64,000 nucleotides of DNA from assembly GCF_900129785.1 (NCBI RefSeq), contig NZ_FSRC01000001.1, forward strand, positions 2,542,001 through 2,606,000, given 5' to 3'. This DNA is from Algoriphagus halophilus. GTDB taxonomy: Bacteria > Bacteroidota > Bacteroidia > Cytophagales > Cyclobacteriaceae. A program made the position numbers and the translations under genes. The notes beneath the pieces are model-generated. The model was not told the origin of the DNA. It was given only the letters and a program-made list of their open reading frames with translations, and made no database searches. Shown piece after piece: positions 8,657-17,166 of this stretch. Each line of letters begins with the position of its first letter. Positions within the stretch are counted from its first letter, which is position 1.

Positions 8657-9724
8657 ATGGAAAATCGATTCAAACTTGGGGATCACTTCAAGGGCAGAGG
8701 TGCTCAAATCAAAACCAGGAATAGGTTTTTAAGTAGAGAATATGTTACGGAGCACGTAGAAGGGTTAGACGAAGAATTACACGTAAACCCGCATACCAAA
8801 ATTTACTATGAGCAATCAAAATCCATTGTAAACAAAATTTCTAGCCCAGATCTGGGAATGAGCTACTCTTTAAACCCTTACCAAGGTTGTGAACATGGAT
8901 GTTCCTATTGTTATGCCAGGAACACCCACGAAAATTATGGGCTGGATGCAGGGATCGATTTCGAAAGTAAAATCATGGTAAAGAACAATGCAGCGAAACT
9001 TTTAGAAGAGCTATTCCTGAAGAAAAGCTGGAGGGCTACCCCCATATCCCTATCCGGAAATACGGATTGTTATCAACCCATCGAACGAAAGCTGTCGATC
9101 ACCAGAGCACTGCTTTCCGTATTTTTGAAATACCGCCACCCTGTGGGAATCATTACTAAAAACAGTCTCATCCTCCGCGACCTTGATATCCTTCAGGAAC
9201 TTGCCCGGCACCGTCTGGTTCATGTATACATATCGATCACCACGCTGGATGAGCAACTCCGAAGAGCCATGGAACCGAGAACTGCAAGTGCTTCAAAACG
9301 GATTCAGACCATCGCGCAACTTAGTGATTCAGGAATCCCTGTTGGAGTCATGAATGCTCCTATCATTCCAGGTCTGAATGACCATGAGATCCCCTCTATC
9401 TTAAAAGCCGCATCTGACGCAGGAGCTCTTGCTGCAGGAAAGACGTTGATCAGATTAAATGGAAATGTAGCTCCCATATTTAAAAACTGGATTGCTACTC
9501 ACTATCCCAACCGAGCCTCCAAAGTTTGGAATCAAATCCAATCCATCCATGGAGGCCAGGTAAATGATAGTCGCTTTGGTAAACGAATGACTGGCGAGGG
9601 AAAAATCGCTGAAATCATCAACCAACTCTTCCTCACTGCCAAAAACAAACAGTTTCAACACAAAAGCTTTCCTGATTACGATCTTTCTCTTTTCAGGAGA
9701 GGGGGCAATCTTAACCTATTCTAA
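8657..9724 (+). CDS. Radical SAM protein of the PA0069/SplB-like family
   Basis: A 355-residue radical SAM enzyme whose cluster cysteines are Cys78, Cys82 and Cys85 in GCEHGCSYCYAR. The preceding SLNPYQG and following HENYGLDAGIDFESKI segments are characteristic of the PA0069 family, related to spore photoproduct lyase; no substrate is established. The start is ATG 8657 (MENRFKLGDHFKGRGAQ). An upstream TTG at 8600 would add 19 unrelated residues. The gene stands alone, divergent from the DUF1080 operon across 262 bp and convergent with permease 2, whose stop lies 16 bp away with no clear terminator. Confidence 0.88.
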   Translation: MENRFKLGDHFKGRGAQIKTRNRFLSREYVTEHVEGLDEELHVNPHTKIYYEQSKSIVNKISSPDLGMSYSLNPYQGCEHGCSYCYARNTHENYGLDAGIDFESKIMVKNNAAKLLEELFLKKSWRATPISLSGNTDCYQPIERKLSITRALLSVFLKYRHPVGIITKNSLILRDLDILQELARHRLVHVYISITTLDEQLRRAMEPRTASASKRIQTIAQLSDSGIPVGVMNAPIIPGLNDHEIPSILKAASDAGALAAGKTLIRLNGNVAPIFKNWIATHYPNRASKVWNQIQSIHGGQVNDSRFGKRMTGEGKIAEIINQLFLTAKNKQFQHKSFPDYDLSLFRRGGNLNLF

Positions 9725-9740
9725 AAGCGATCCCTATAAA

Positions 9741-12152
9741 TTACTCATCTTTCAATACATTGGCAGGGTTGGTTTGGGCAGCAGTAAAGGAATGAAGCCC
9801 CACTATGATCAAACAAATAACCAATACACCCAAGCCAGAAATCATATATATGAAATAAGGCATCTCTACTCGGTATTGAAATCCATTGAGCCAATCATTT
9901 AAAAAGTAATATGCAGGATAAACGGCTAACGCAAAGGAAACCATCACCAAGAGCACATATTCCTTGGAGATCAATCCTAAAATCTGAAGGATACTTGCCC
10001 CTAACACTTTTCTAATACTGATTTCTTTGGTTCGCTGTGCAATGGTGAAAGAAGAAAGTCCAAATAAACCCAAACACGAGATTAATATTGCCAGACCACA
10101 GGCTAAGCCCAATACATTCCGGATTTTCAAGTCTTCCTGATAAAATCTACCAATCTCTTCATCTAAAAATTTAAAGGTCTGATTTTCTGACCCTATGACT
10201 TCTTGATACACTTTTTCCAGTCCCAATTTAGCCTCCGCCAAATTGATATGATCCTGAAGCTTGACATTGATCGCCCTAAACGTTTCAGGTTGATAAATCA
10301 TCAGAATAGGCCTAATCTCTTCCCTTAACGTTCTTGAATGAAAATTTTTCACCACCCCAACAATGGTTCTCTCTTCTCCAGAAAACTTCATCTTTTGTCC
10401 TACAAGCTCTAAGGGGTTTTCAACAAGCACCTGATTCATAAACACCTCATTCACCAACACCTCACCCTCTCTATTTTGACTCGTTCGACCTGCCAATAAC
10501 TCCAACCCGTTTACTTCCACAAAAGCAGAATCCATATTTTTTATCTGTACAAAGAAATCCAGCTCGGCTGTATCTAATTGATACTGGGCATCGGAAGTCC
10601 ATAAACTGGTAGAAGAAACCAAGTCTCCACTAAGGCTTGTCCCTTCTACATAACTCAATTGATTCAATCTTTCCCTCAGCAATTCGAATTTATCCTGCCC
10701 TCCTCTATAAGGTAAAGAAGAATATAAGATGGCCTGACTATTAAACCCTAGGGGCTGACTGGATACGTATTTAAGCTGAAAAGAAATCACTGAAACAAGA
10801 ATTATAAATGCGATCGAACTAGCAAATTGTAACACAGTCAGGTTCTTTCTCAGAAAGACTCCCAAAGAGAATTTATGGGATTGTTTCACCTCCCCTTTTA
10901 GAGCTCGTTGAGGTTGATAGCTGACCAAAACCAAGGATGGATATATTCCGGAAACCAAGGTCAAAACCAAGGTAAACCCTATGATAAATAGCATGTTTTC
11001 AACAGATAAAAAGTCAACTGAAATCCCATTGGGAAGATAGGATTCATATGAACGCAATAAAATCTGAACCAGTAAAAAGGAAATAATGGTAGCTGTCAGT
11101 ACAATCAGATAGGTTTCAGCCAGGAATTGAACGATCAACTGGAATTTATTCCCCCCTAAAGTTTTGCGAATCCCCACTTCTTTCGCTCTGCCAATTGCCT
11201 GGGCGGTTTCAAGATTCACAAAATTCAAACAAGCCAATATTAAAATGATCGCTCCAATCACCAACAATCCATTTAGGAAGGTTTTTGAAACAGAATTACC
11301 ATCGTAGGTCTGTCCAAAATGGACCTCTTTCAAAGGCTCCGCAAAAAAACTGGTCTCAGCATCTTCTTGATCGCCTAGATTTTTGGCTACAATCGCCTCT
11401 AACCCTTCATTGACACTACTTTCAGTAACTCCATCCAACGTTTTAATATAAAGCTGGCTGCTTGAATTCACATTATCCCATTGCTCCAAAGCATATCGGT
11501 TTTTGTTGGAGGACATGGATATCGTAGAAAAGGAAATAAAATCTGTGAATATAAAGTCAGTGTGCTCTGTAAAGTCCTTAACCACACCTGTTACCTTGGT
11601 GTACATGGTGTCTGTTTCGGTGTAGAGAATCTCTTTCCCTAATACCTCATTAAAAGACATATCTGGAAAATATTTTTCTGCAGAAGAGGCGGTCAAAACC
11701 ACTGAGTAAGGCTCTTCCAAGGCATTTTTAGCATCCCCAGCCAACCATTCTCTCTTAAAAATCTCCAAATAACCAGGACTTGCCAGAATCACTTGATTTG
11801 TTCTTCCAAAATCTTTCTCTGGTGACTGTACCACTACGTTGGTCTGGTAAGTAGTATAGAACCTCGCCTTTTGATCAATGCCTGAAATTTCATCTTCAAT
11901 CACCTCTCCTAATGGCATAGGAGTCCCCGAATTGGGATAGACTTCTCCTCCACCAAAGTCTGTGACAGTAGAAATCCTATAAATATTTTCTGCTTTGGGA
12001 TGAAAATTATCAAAGCTATTGGCATACCAAACCACATTGAACACCAGAAAACAAATTGAAACTCCTATGGATAGGCCAAGGACATGAATTGCCATCCTCA
12101 ACCTATTTCTAAGGATATTTCTAAAGGCGATTTTGAAGTAGTTCTTCAACAT
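9741..12152 (-). CDS. Double-FtsX ABC transporter permease (paralogue 2)
   Basis: 803 residues with the eight-TM double-FtsX layout. TM1 lies at about 22-44; the first coupling motif KEVGIRKTLG (324-333) has the unusual continuation TLGGNK, shared only with paralogue 3. The second motif is KEISIRKVLGAS. The C terminus is TNPANVLKDE. Fourth and last gene of the operon 19638-9741, 60 bp after paralogue 3. Its strong likeness to paralogue 3 (same length; shared SFDNFHP, FGVFLRKNLTV and LSSFTIAQRTKEI segments) points to a tandem duplication. No ATPase is nearby. Confidence 0.92.
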   Translation of the reverse strand: MLKNYFKIAFRNILRNRLRMAIHVLGLSIGVSICFLVFNVVWYANSFDNFHPKAENIYRISTVTDFGGGEVYPNSGTPMPLGEVIEDEISGIDQKARFYTTYQTNVVVQSPEKDFGRTNQVILASPGYLEIFKREWLAGDAKNALEEPYSVVLTASSAEKYFPDMSFNEVLGKEILYTETDTMYTKVTGVVKDFTEHTDFIFTDFISFSTISMSSNKNRYALEQWDNVNSSSQLYIKTLDGVTESSVNEGLEAIVAKNLGDQEDAETSFFAEPLKEVHFGQTYDGNSVSKTFLNGLLVIGAIILILACLNFVNLETAQAIGRAKEVGIRKTLGGNKFQLIVQFLAETYLIVLTATIISFLLVQILLRSYESYLPNGISVDFLSVENMLFIIGFTLVLTLVSGIYPSLVLVSYQPQRALKGEVKQSHKFSLGVFLRKNLTVLQFASSIAFIILVSVISFQLKYVSSQPLGFNSQAILYSSLPYRGGQDKFELLRERLNQLSYVEGTSLSGDLVSSTSLWTSDAQYQLDTAELDFFVQIKNMDSAFVEVNGLELLAGRTSQNREGEVLVNEVFMNQVLVENPLELVGQKMKFSGEERTIVGVVKNFHSRTLREEIRPILMIYQPETFRAINVKLQDHINLAEAKLGLEKVYQEVIGSENQTFKFLDEEIGRFYQEDLKIRNVLGLACGLAILISCLGLFGLSSFTIAQRTKEISIRKVLGASILQILGLISKEYVLLVMVSFALAVYPAYYFLNDWLNGFQYRVEMPYFIYMISGLGVLVICLIIVGLHSFTAAQTNPANVLKDE

Positions 12153-12212
12153 ATTTCATTTTTTTTAAAAATCTGACTGACCTAAACCTGGGTTCTAAAT
12201 GCATGGAAATCT

Positions 12213-14624
12213 TTATTCATCCTTTAGTACTTCTGAAGGATTGGCTTGGGTGGCGTTGTAAGCATGCAGCCCAACAATCAGTAAGCAAATACTCAAGATG
12301 AATAAACCAGATAAAGCAAAAAGCTCATATGGCATTCCAATCTTGAAGGCATAGGTATTCAAAAATTCACTTGAAAAGAACCAGGCTATTCCTGAGGCCA
12401 TCACAAATGAAATTCCAATCAACCATACATATTCCTTACTGATCAATACTAACACTTGCGCGATGGTCGCACCTAAAACCTTGCGGATCCCAATTTCTTT
12501 GGTGCGTTGGGCGATTGTAAAAGAAGATAACCCAAATAGGCCTAAGCATGAAATCAAAATAGCAAGTCCGGATGCAAAGCCCATGACATTTCTAAGCATT
12601 TGATCATCTTTATAAAACTCTGCAACCGTCTCATCAAGAAAATTAAATTCAGACGATTCCAATGGGTAGACCCCTTTAAAAAGTTCGTCCATTTCGGATT
12701 TTGCCACACTGATATCCGTTCCTTTCTCTAACTTGACATTGATAATCGGTGAATATTCAGGCATATAAAACATGACCAAGGGGCTTATTTTAGATCTCAG
12801 ATTCAACGCATGAAAATCTTTGACCACTCCCTTGATTACTCTGTTTTGACCATTGTAATTAAACATCAAACCCAACACTTCTTCCGGGTTTTCAAGTCCT
12901 AATTCCCTCACCAAGGCCTCATTTACCAACACATGATCTACCTGGTTATTCATGTTTTCTCCTGCCACCAACTCCAGTGTATTTACCGCCACAAATGATG
13001 AATCAATATTCTTGGTCTGTATATCGATTTCCATTTTGGTGGTGTCCACCACTAGGTTGATACCAGAGATATTATAACTATTGGAGGAGACCAAGGCATC
13101 ACTTTGCGAAACTCCAGCTATATAGGATTTTTGAAGTAACCGCTCCTTTAAAACATCAATCCGGCTAGATGACTCCATAAATGGGGTAGCAATGAATAGT
13201 ACGGCTTCTTTGTCAAAGCCCATTTCCTGTCTACTCAAAAATCTTAATTGGCTATTCACCACCAGCACCATAATGACAAAAGCAATGGAACAGGTAAATT
13301 GCACCACCGTTAAATTTTTTCGGAGAAATACCCCAAAAGAAAATTTTCCAGTGACTCCTTGCCGCTCCCCTTTTAAGGCTCTTTGAGGATCATAATTTCC
13401 AAGAACTAAGGCTGGATATAGCCCCGCTACCAAGGTCAACAACAGGGAAAACCCGATCAAGAAAACTAAATTGCTAAGGGAAAAGAAATTCAGCTCAAAA
13501 TTTTCAGGCAAGTATGACGTTGAAACTGACCTTAACATTTCAGTGAAAACTCCTGAAATACAAGTGGCAATCAAAACAATCACTAGCGTCTCTGCCAAAA
13601 ATTGATTCGTTAGCTGTCCTTTACTCCCACCTAAAGTTTTCCGGATTCCTACCTCCTTGGATCTGTTGATGGCCTGAGCGGTTTCTAGGTTGATGAAATT
13701 CAGGCAGGCTAAAACCAAAATAATCAATCCCAAAATAACCAGTCCATTGAGTATCAATTTGTTTGCAGGCTCGTTTCCTAATGCATCAGAAAAATGAAGT
13801 TCGGATAAAGGCTGAGCAAAATGTTGTCTATACTCTTCATCCTCATCTCCTAAATACTTTTTAATCATCTCCGGAAATGCTGCTTCCAGGTGCTCTGGAC
13901 TTACCCCCTCTGCCAACTTGACAAACAATTGAGAATCTGAAGTAAAGGCATCCCAACGTTCCATATTGAATCTGGAATTGTCTGGAAGGACATTTAAACT
14001 GGTGATCGAGATAAAATCCGTAAAATCAAGATCTGAGTTTTCGGTGTAGGGCTTCACGATGCCTGTAACTGTAGCTGAAATTGTATCCTGGTTGAAATAA
14101 ACTATTTCTTTCCCTAATATTTCCTCCGCAGGCAAATTTGGAAAATAGACCTTGGCAGTTTCTTCCGAAAGCACCACCGAATTTGGCTTTTCCAATGCCT
14201 GTTCCATTTTACCAACTACCCATTCTCTGGGAAATATCCTGAAGAAGGAATTGGAAACCAATAAAGCTCCATTTCTTCTACCTAAGTTTTCGTTGGTTTC
14301 CGGAATTCTGACCATGGTCCTTTTAAATAAATGGGCATGGGCTTTTTCCTCAATTCCTGTTATATCCTGATCAATGACTTCAGCCAAAGGAAATGGAACT
14401 CCCGGATTACTATACTCCATATTTCCATAGGATGACTTTGTTGTAATTCTAACTATTCGATCTCCATCTGGATGGAAGTTATCAAAGCTGTAGGAATGGA
14501 CCACCACATTGAAAATTAGGAAACAAATAGAAATCCCGATTGATAAACCCAGAATATGAATTATGGTCCTCAGCTTATTTCTGAGAATATTTCTCCATGC
14601 TATTTTGAAATAATTTTTAATCAT
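12213..14624 (-). CDS. Double-FtsX ABC transporter permease (paralogue 3)
   Basis: 803 residues, beginning MIKNYFKIAWRNILRNKLR. TM1 (about 22-44, GLSIGISICFLIFNVVV) is followed by the first MacB-like core. The coupling motifs are KEVGIRKTLGGSK (near 325) and KEIGIRKVLGAT (near 705). It ends ANPSEVLKDE. It is the third gene of the four-permease operon, 51 bp after paralogue 4 and 60 bp before paralogue 2, its nearest relative. The two extracytoplasmic cores differ more than the membrane parts, as expected if the copies have diverged in what they bind. Substrate unknown. Confidence 0.92.
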   Translation of the reverse strand: MIKNYFKIAWRNILRNKLRTIIHILGLSIGISICFLIFNVVVHSYSFDNFHPDGDRIVRITTKSSYGNMEYSNPGVPFPLAEVIDQDITGIEEKAHAHLFKRTMVRIPETNENLGRRNGALLVSNSFFRIFPREWVVGKMEQALEKPNSVVLSEETAKVYFPNLPAEEILGKEIVYFNQDTISATVTGIVKPYTENSDLDFTDFISITSLNVLPDNSRFNMERWDAFTSDSQLFVKLAEGVSPEHLEAAFPEMIKKYLGDEDEEYRQHFAQPLSELHFSDALGNEPANKLILNGLVILGLIILVLACLNFINLETAQAINRSKEVGIRKTLGGSKGQLTNQFLAETLVIVLIATCISGVFTEMLRSVSTSYLPENFELNFFSLSNLVFLIGFSLLLTLVAGLYPALVLGNYDPQRALKGERQGVTGKFSFGVFLRKNLTVVQFTCSIAFVIMVLVVNSQLRFLSRQEMGFDKEAVLFIATPFMESSSRIDVLKERLLQKSYIAGVSQSDALVSSNSYNISGINLVVDTTKMEIDIQTKNIDSSFVAVNTLELVAGENMNNQVDHVLVNEALVRELGLENPEEVLGLMFNYNGQNRVIKGVVKDFHALNLRSKISPLVMFYMPEYSPIINVKLEKGTDISVAKSEMDELFKGVYPLESSEFNFLDETVAEFYKDDQMLRNVMGFASGLAILISCLGLFGLSSFTIAQRTKEIGIRKVLGATIAQVLVLISKEYVWLIGISFVMASGIAWFFSSEFLNTYAFKIGMPYELFALSGLFILSICLLIVGLHAYNATQANPSEVLKDE

Positions 14625-14675
14625 ACTTTTTCTATTTGATTTGCCTCTGCGACTAAACTATTTATTAAAGGAAAA

Positions 14676-17120
14676 CTATTCATCTTTCAAGGTTTTCACT
14701 GGATTCATTTGTGCTGCAAAATAGGCCTGAGCAGAAACGATCAGTAAGGTAAATCCAATTCCACCTATCGCAAGCAGTGTGAAGTTTACCCAAGAAGGCC
14801 AGGCCTTCACTGCAAATTGTTCGATCCAACTTTGCATCACATATAAACTTAATGGGAGCGCGATCAAGATTCCCGCTAGGGTGATGATCAAGAATTCTTT
14901 GTTAAACATCCACGAAATACTCCAAATAGATGCACCCAATACTTTTCTGATTCCAATCTCTTTGGTTCTTCCGGAGATACTCAATGCAGCCAATGCAAAT
15001 AAGCCCATCGCAGCAATTAAAATGGCAATCCCTGCAGCAAAAAAGACCATTTTACCTAGCCGCTCATCTGCCCTGTATTGTGCTTCCACGGTCTCATCGA
15101 GGAAGCTAAAGCTAAATGCCTCCGAAGGAAATACCTTTTCCCATTCGCTTTCCAGCAAGGCTCTAAAAGACTCAAAATCTGTCCCTGTGCCCTTGACAAT
15201 CACTTTAGGATTAGTTGCGGAGTTGATACTCAAGGAATTAATCCCACTGAAAACCGCATCTGGACTTTTAGCGAATAAGACCGGTTCAATATCCTGATAT
15301 AAGGAAGCATGGTTAAAATCTTTTACCACGCCCACTATTTCATGGCTATCGAATCGTGTGCTAGGCAACATCTCAGCAGTTGGATCATCCCAGCCCAAGG
15401 CTTCTGCAAACTTTTCATTGATGACAAATGCACTGCTATCTGCTCCTAAATCAGGATTAAAGTCCCGTCCATCTACCAATTCCAGACCAAGGGTTTTGAT
15501 ATAATCCCCTCCTACAAAGTTCACCCGAAACTGAAATTGTTTTCCTTCTTCCAAAGGAAATCCAGCCTCCCAAAATGCATCGTCTCCGTAGGTGGCGATG
15601 GTGATTCCCGCTGTTTGAATCTCAGACCTGGCATTCAAGGATTGTCTATATAATTCCGCTTGTTTAAAACTCTCATTAATGGTTTTAATGAAACTTGGAG
15701 AAGGGATTTCCGGCACATCTACCAGCACCACCATATTTTGATCAAATCCCAAATCGAAATTGCGAATGGTATTCATCTGGTGTACCATGATGAGTGTAGA
15801 GGCGATTAAAAGAAAAGAGATGAAAAACTGTATGGCTACTAAGCCTTTTCTTAATCCTTGCTTTCCAAAATGAAGCGAAAGGGTTCCTTTTAAGACTTTG
15901 ATGGGTTTTAATCCCGATAGGAAAAATGCAGGATAAGCTCCTGCCAAAAGTGTAATCGACACTACTAATCCAACTAGGATCAAAATTTGGTTCAACCCAT
16001 AAACCAGCACTAGATTCTTCTCAAAAAGCTCATTAAAAGTAGGCAAAAGGACTTCTGCTAGAATGACTCCAATAATTAATGCTGCCATCGTAGTCAGGAA
16101 AGCCTCTGTCAAGAACTGAATGACCAATTGACCAAAATCAGCCCCCATGGTCTTTCTTACCCCAACTTCTTTGGCCCGGGTCATGGCCCTACCAACGGCC
16201 ATGGTGGTGAAGTTAATACTGGCAATCAATAGAATTAAAACCGCTATCGTCGAAAGAATCCAAAGTAATTTAGGGCGGGTAGTTTCAACCATTCCCCCAT
16301 TTGGATCGTCTGAAAAATGCATTTCTGAAATAGGTTCCAACGTAAAGAAGTATTCTCCTTCTTCGTAATCCTCTCCTAGTACTTTCTTCATCATTGCTTC
16401 CATTCCCGCTTCCACATCCTGTTCTTGCTTGGCACTGGAAAGGGTCACATAAGTTTCCCCAAACACATTATACCAAGAGTTTCTACTTCGCTCCTCCACC
16501 ATGAAATCAAGATTCTCGTCATTTAGGAGCATGTCAAATTTGATACTTGAGTTTTCCGGGATATCCTCTAGGATTCCAGCAACTTGATATTCCTCATATG
16601 ACTCTCCCAATCGGATTCGGATACTTTTACCAATCGGGTTCGCCTCTCCAAAATATCTACCGGCAGTCTCTTCTGTGATGACGATTCCATATTTATCGCC
16701 CAACACATTAGAAGGATCGCCTTGCAGTAAATTGAAATCAAAAATTTTCAGGAATTCAGGACTTACCATCAAAAACTCCTGACTTTGGGTATTGGTCTCA
16801 TCCAAAAAGGCCTGCGCAACCCCACTGATCATCCGTGTCACATTTTGTATTTGAGGGAATTCTTCTTGTAATGCGGGAGCTGAAACAATGGGGGTGGAAA
16901 AGGAACTTCTCAACTCCCCTTCAAACATTTCAAATCTTTTTAACCTAAATGTATTTTCAGAGTTGGAGTGAAATGTATCGAAATTCATTTCGAACTGAAC
17001 AAAAAAGAAAATCAAAATACTCACTCCCAAACCGAGAGAAAGACCAATTAAATTGATCCCTGTATGCAACTTGTTTTTAGACAAATTACGAATGGCGATT
17101 TTGAAATAGTTCTTGATCAT
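14676..17120 (-). CDS. Double-FtsX ABC transporter permease (paralogue 4)
   Basis: 814 residues, starting MIKNYFKIAIRNLSKNKLH, with TM1 at about 22-43. Coupling motifs are KEVGVRKTMGAD in the first half and KEIGIRKVLGAS in the second, and the C terminus is MNPVKTLKDE. Its second extracytoplasmic core is somewhat longer than in paralogues 2 and 3. It is the second gene of the operon, 46 bp downstream of paralogue 5; the short spacing and absence of a hairpin argue for co-transcription. No cognate ATPase is encoded here. Confidence 0.92.
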   Translation of the reverse strand: MIKNYFKIAIRNLSKNKLHTGINLIGLSLGLGVSILIFFFVQFEMNFDTFHSNSENTFRLKRFEMFEGELRSSFSTPIVSAPALQEEFPQIQNVTRMISGVAQAFLDETNTQSQEFLMVSPEFLKIFDFNLLQGDPSNVLGDKYGIVITEETAGRYFGEANPIGKSIRIRLGESYEEYQVAGILEDIPENSSIKFDMLLNDENLDFMVEERSRNSWYNVFGETYVTLSSAKQEQDVEAGMEAMMKKVLGEDYEEGEYFFTLEPISEMHFSDDPNGGMVETTRPKLLWILSTIAVLILLIASINFTTMAVGRAMTRAKEVGVRKTMGADFGQLVIQFLTEAFLTTMAALIIGVILAEVLLPTFNELFEKNLVLVYGLNQILILVGLVVSITLLAGAYPAFFLSGLKPIKVLKGTLSLHFGKQGLRKGLVAIQFFISFLLIASTLIMVHQMNTIRNFDLGFDQNMVVLVDVPEIPSPSFIKTINESFKQAELYRQSLNARSEIQTAGITIATYGDDAFWEAGFPLEEGKQFQFRVNFVGGDYIKTLGLELVDGRDFNPDLGADSSAFVINEKFAEALGWDDPTAEMLPSTRFDSHEIVGVVKDFNHASLYQDIEPVLFAKSPDAVFSGINSLSINSATNPKVIVKGTGTDFESFRALLESEWEKVFPSEAFSFSFLDETVEAQYRADERLGKMVFFAAGIAILIAAMGLFALAALSISGRTKEIGIRKVLGASIWSISWMFNKEFLIITLAGILIALPLSLYVMQSWIEQFAVKAWPSWVNFTLLAIGGIGFTLLIVSAQAYFAAQMNPVKTLKDE

Positions 17121-17166
17121 GGATATATGGATTTAGATTGGCTTAGTTTTATATCTGTAGGGTTTG

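Noticed and set aside
14779..15297. A plus-strand open frame of 172 codons inside paralogue 4
   Set aside because: It lies fully antisense to a well-supported permease gene, and its product has no recognisable domain.
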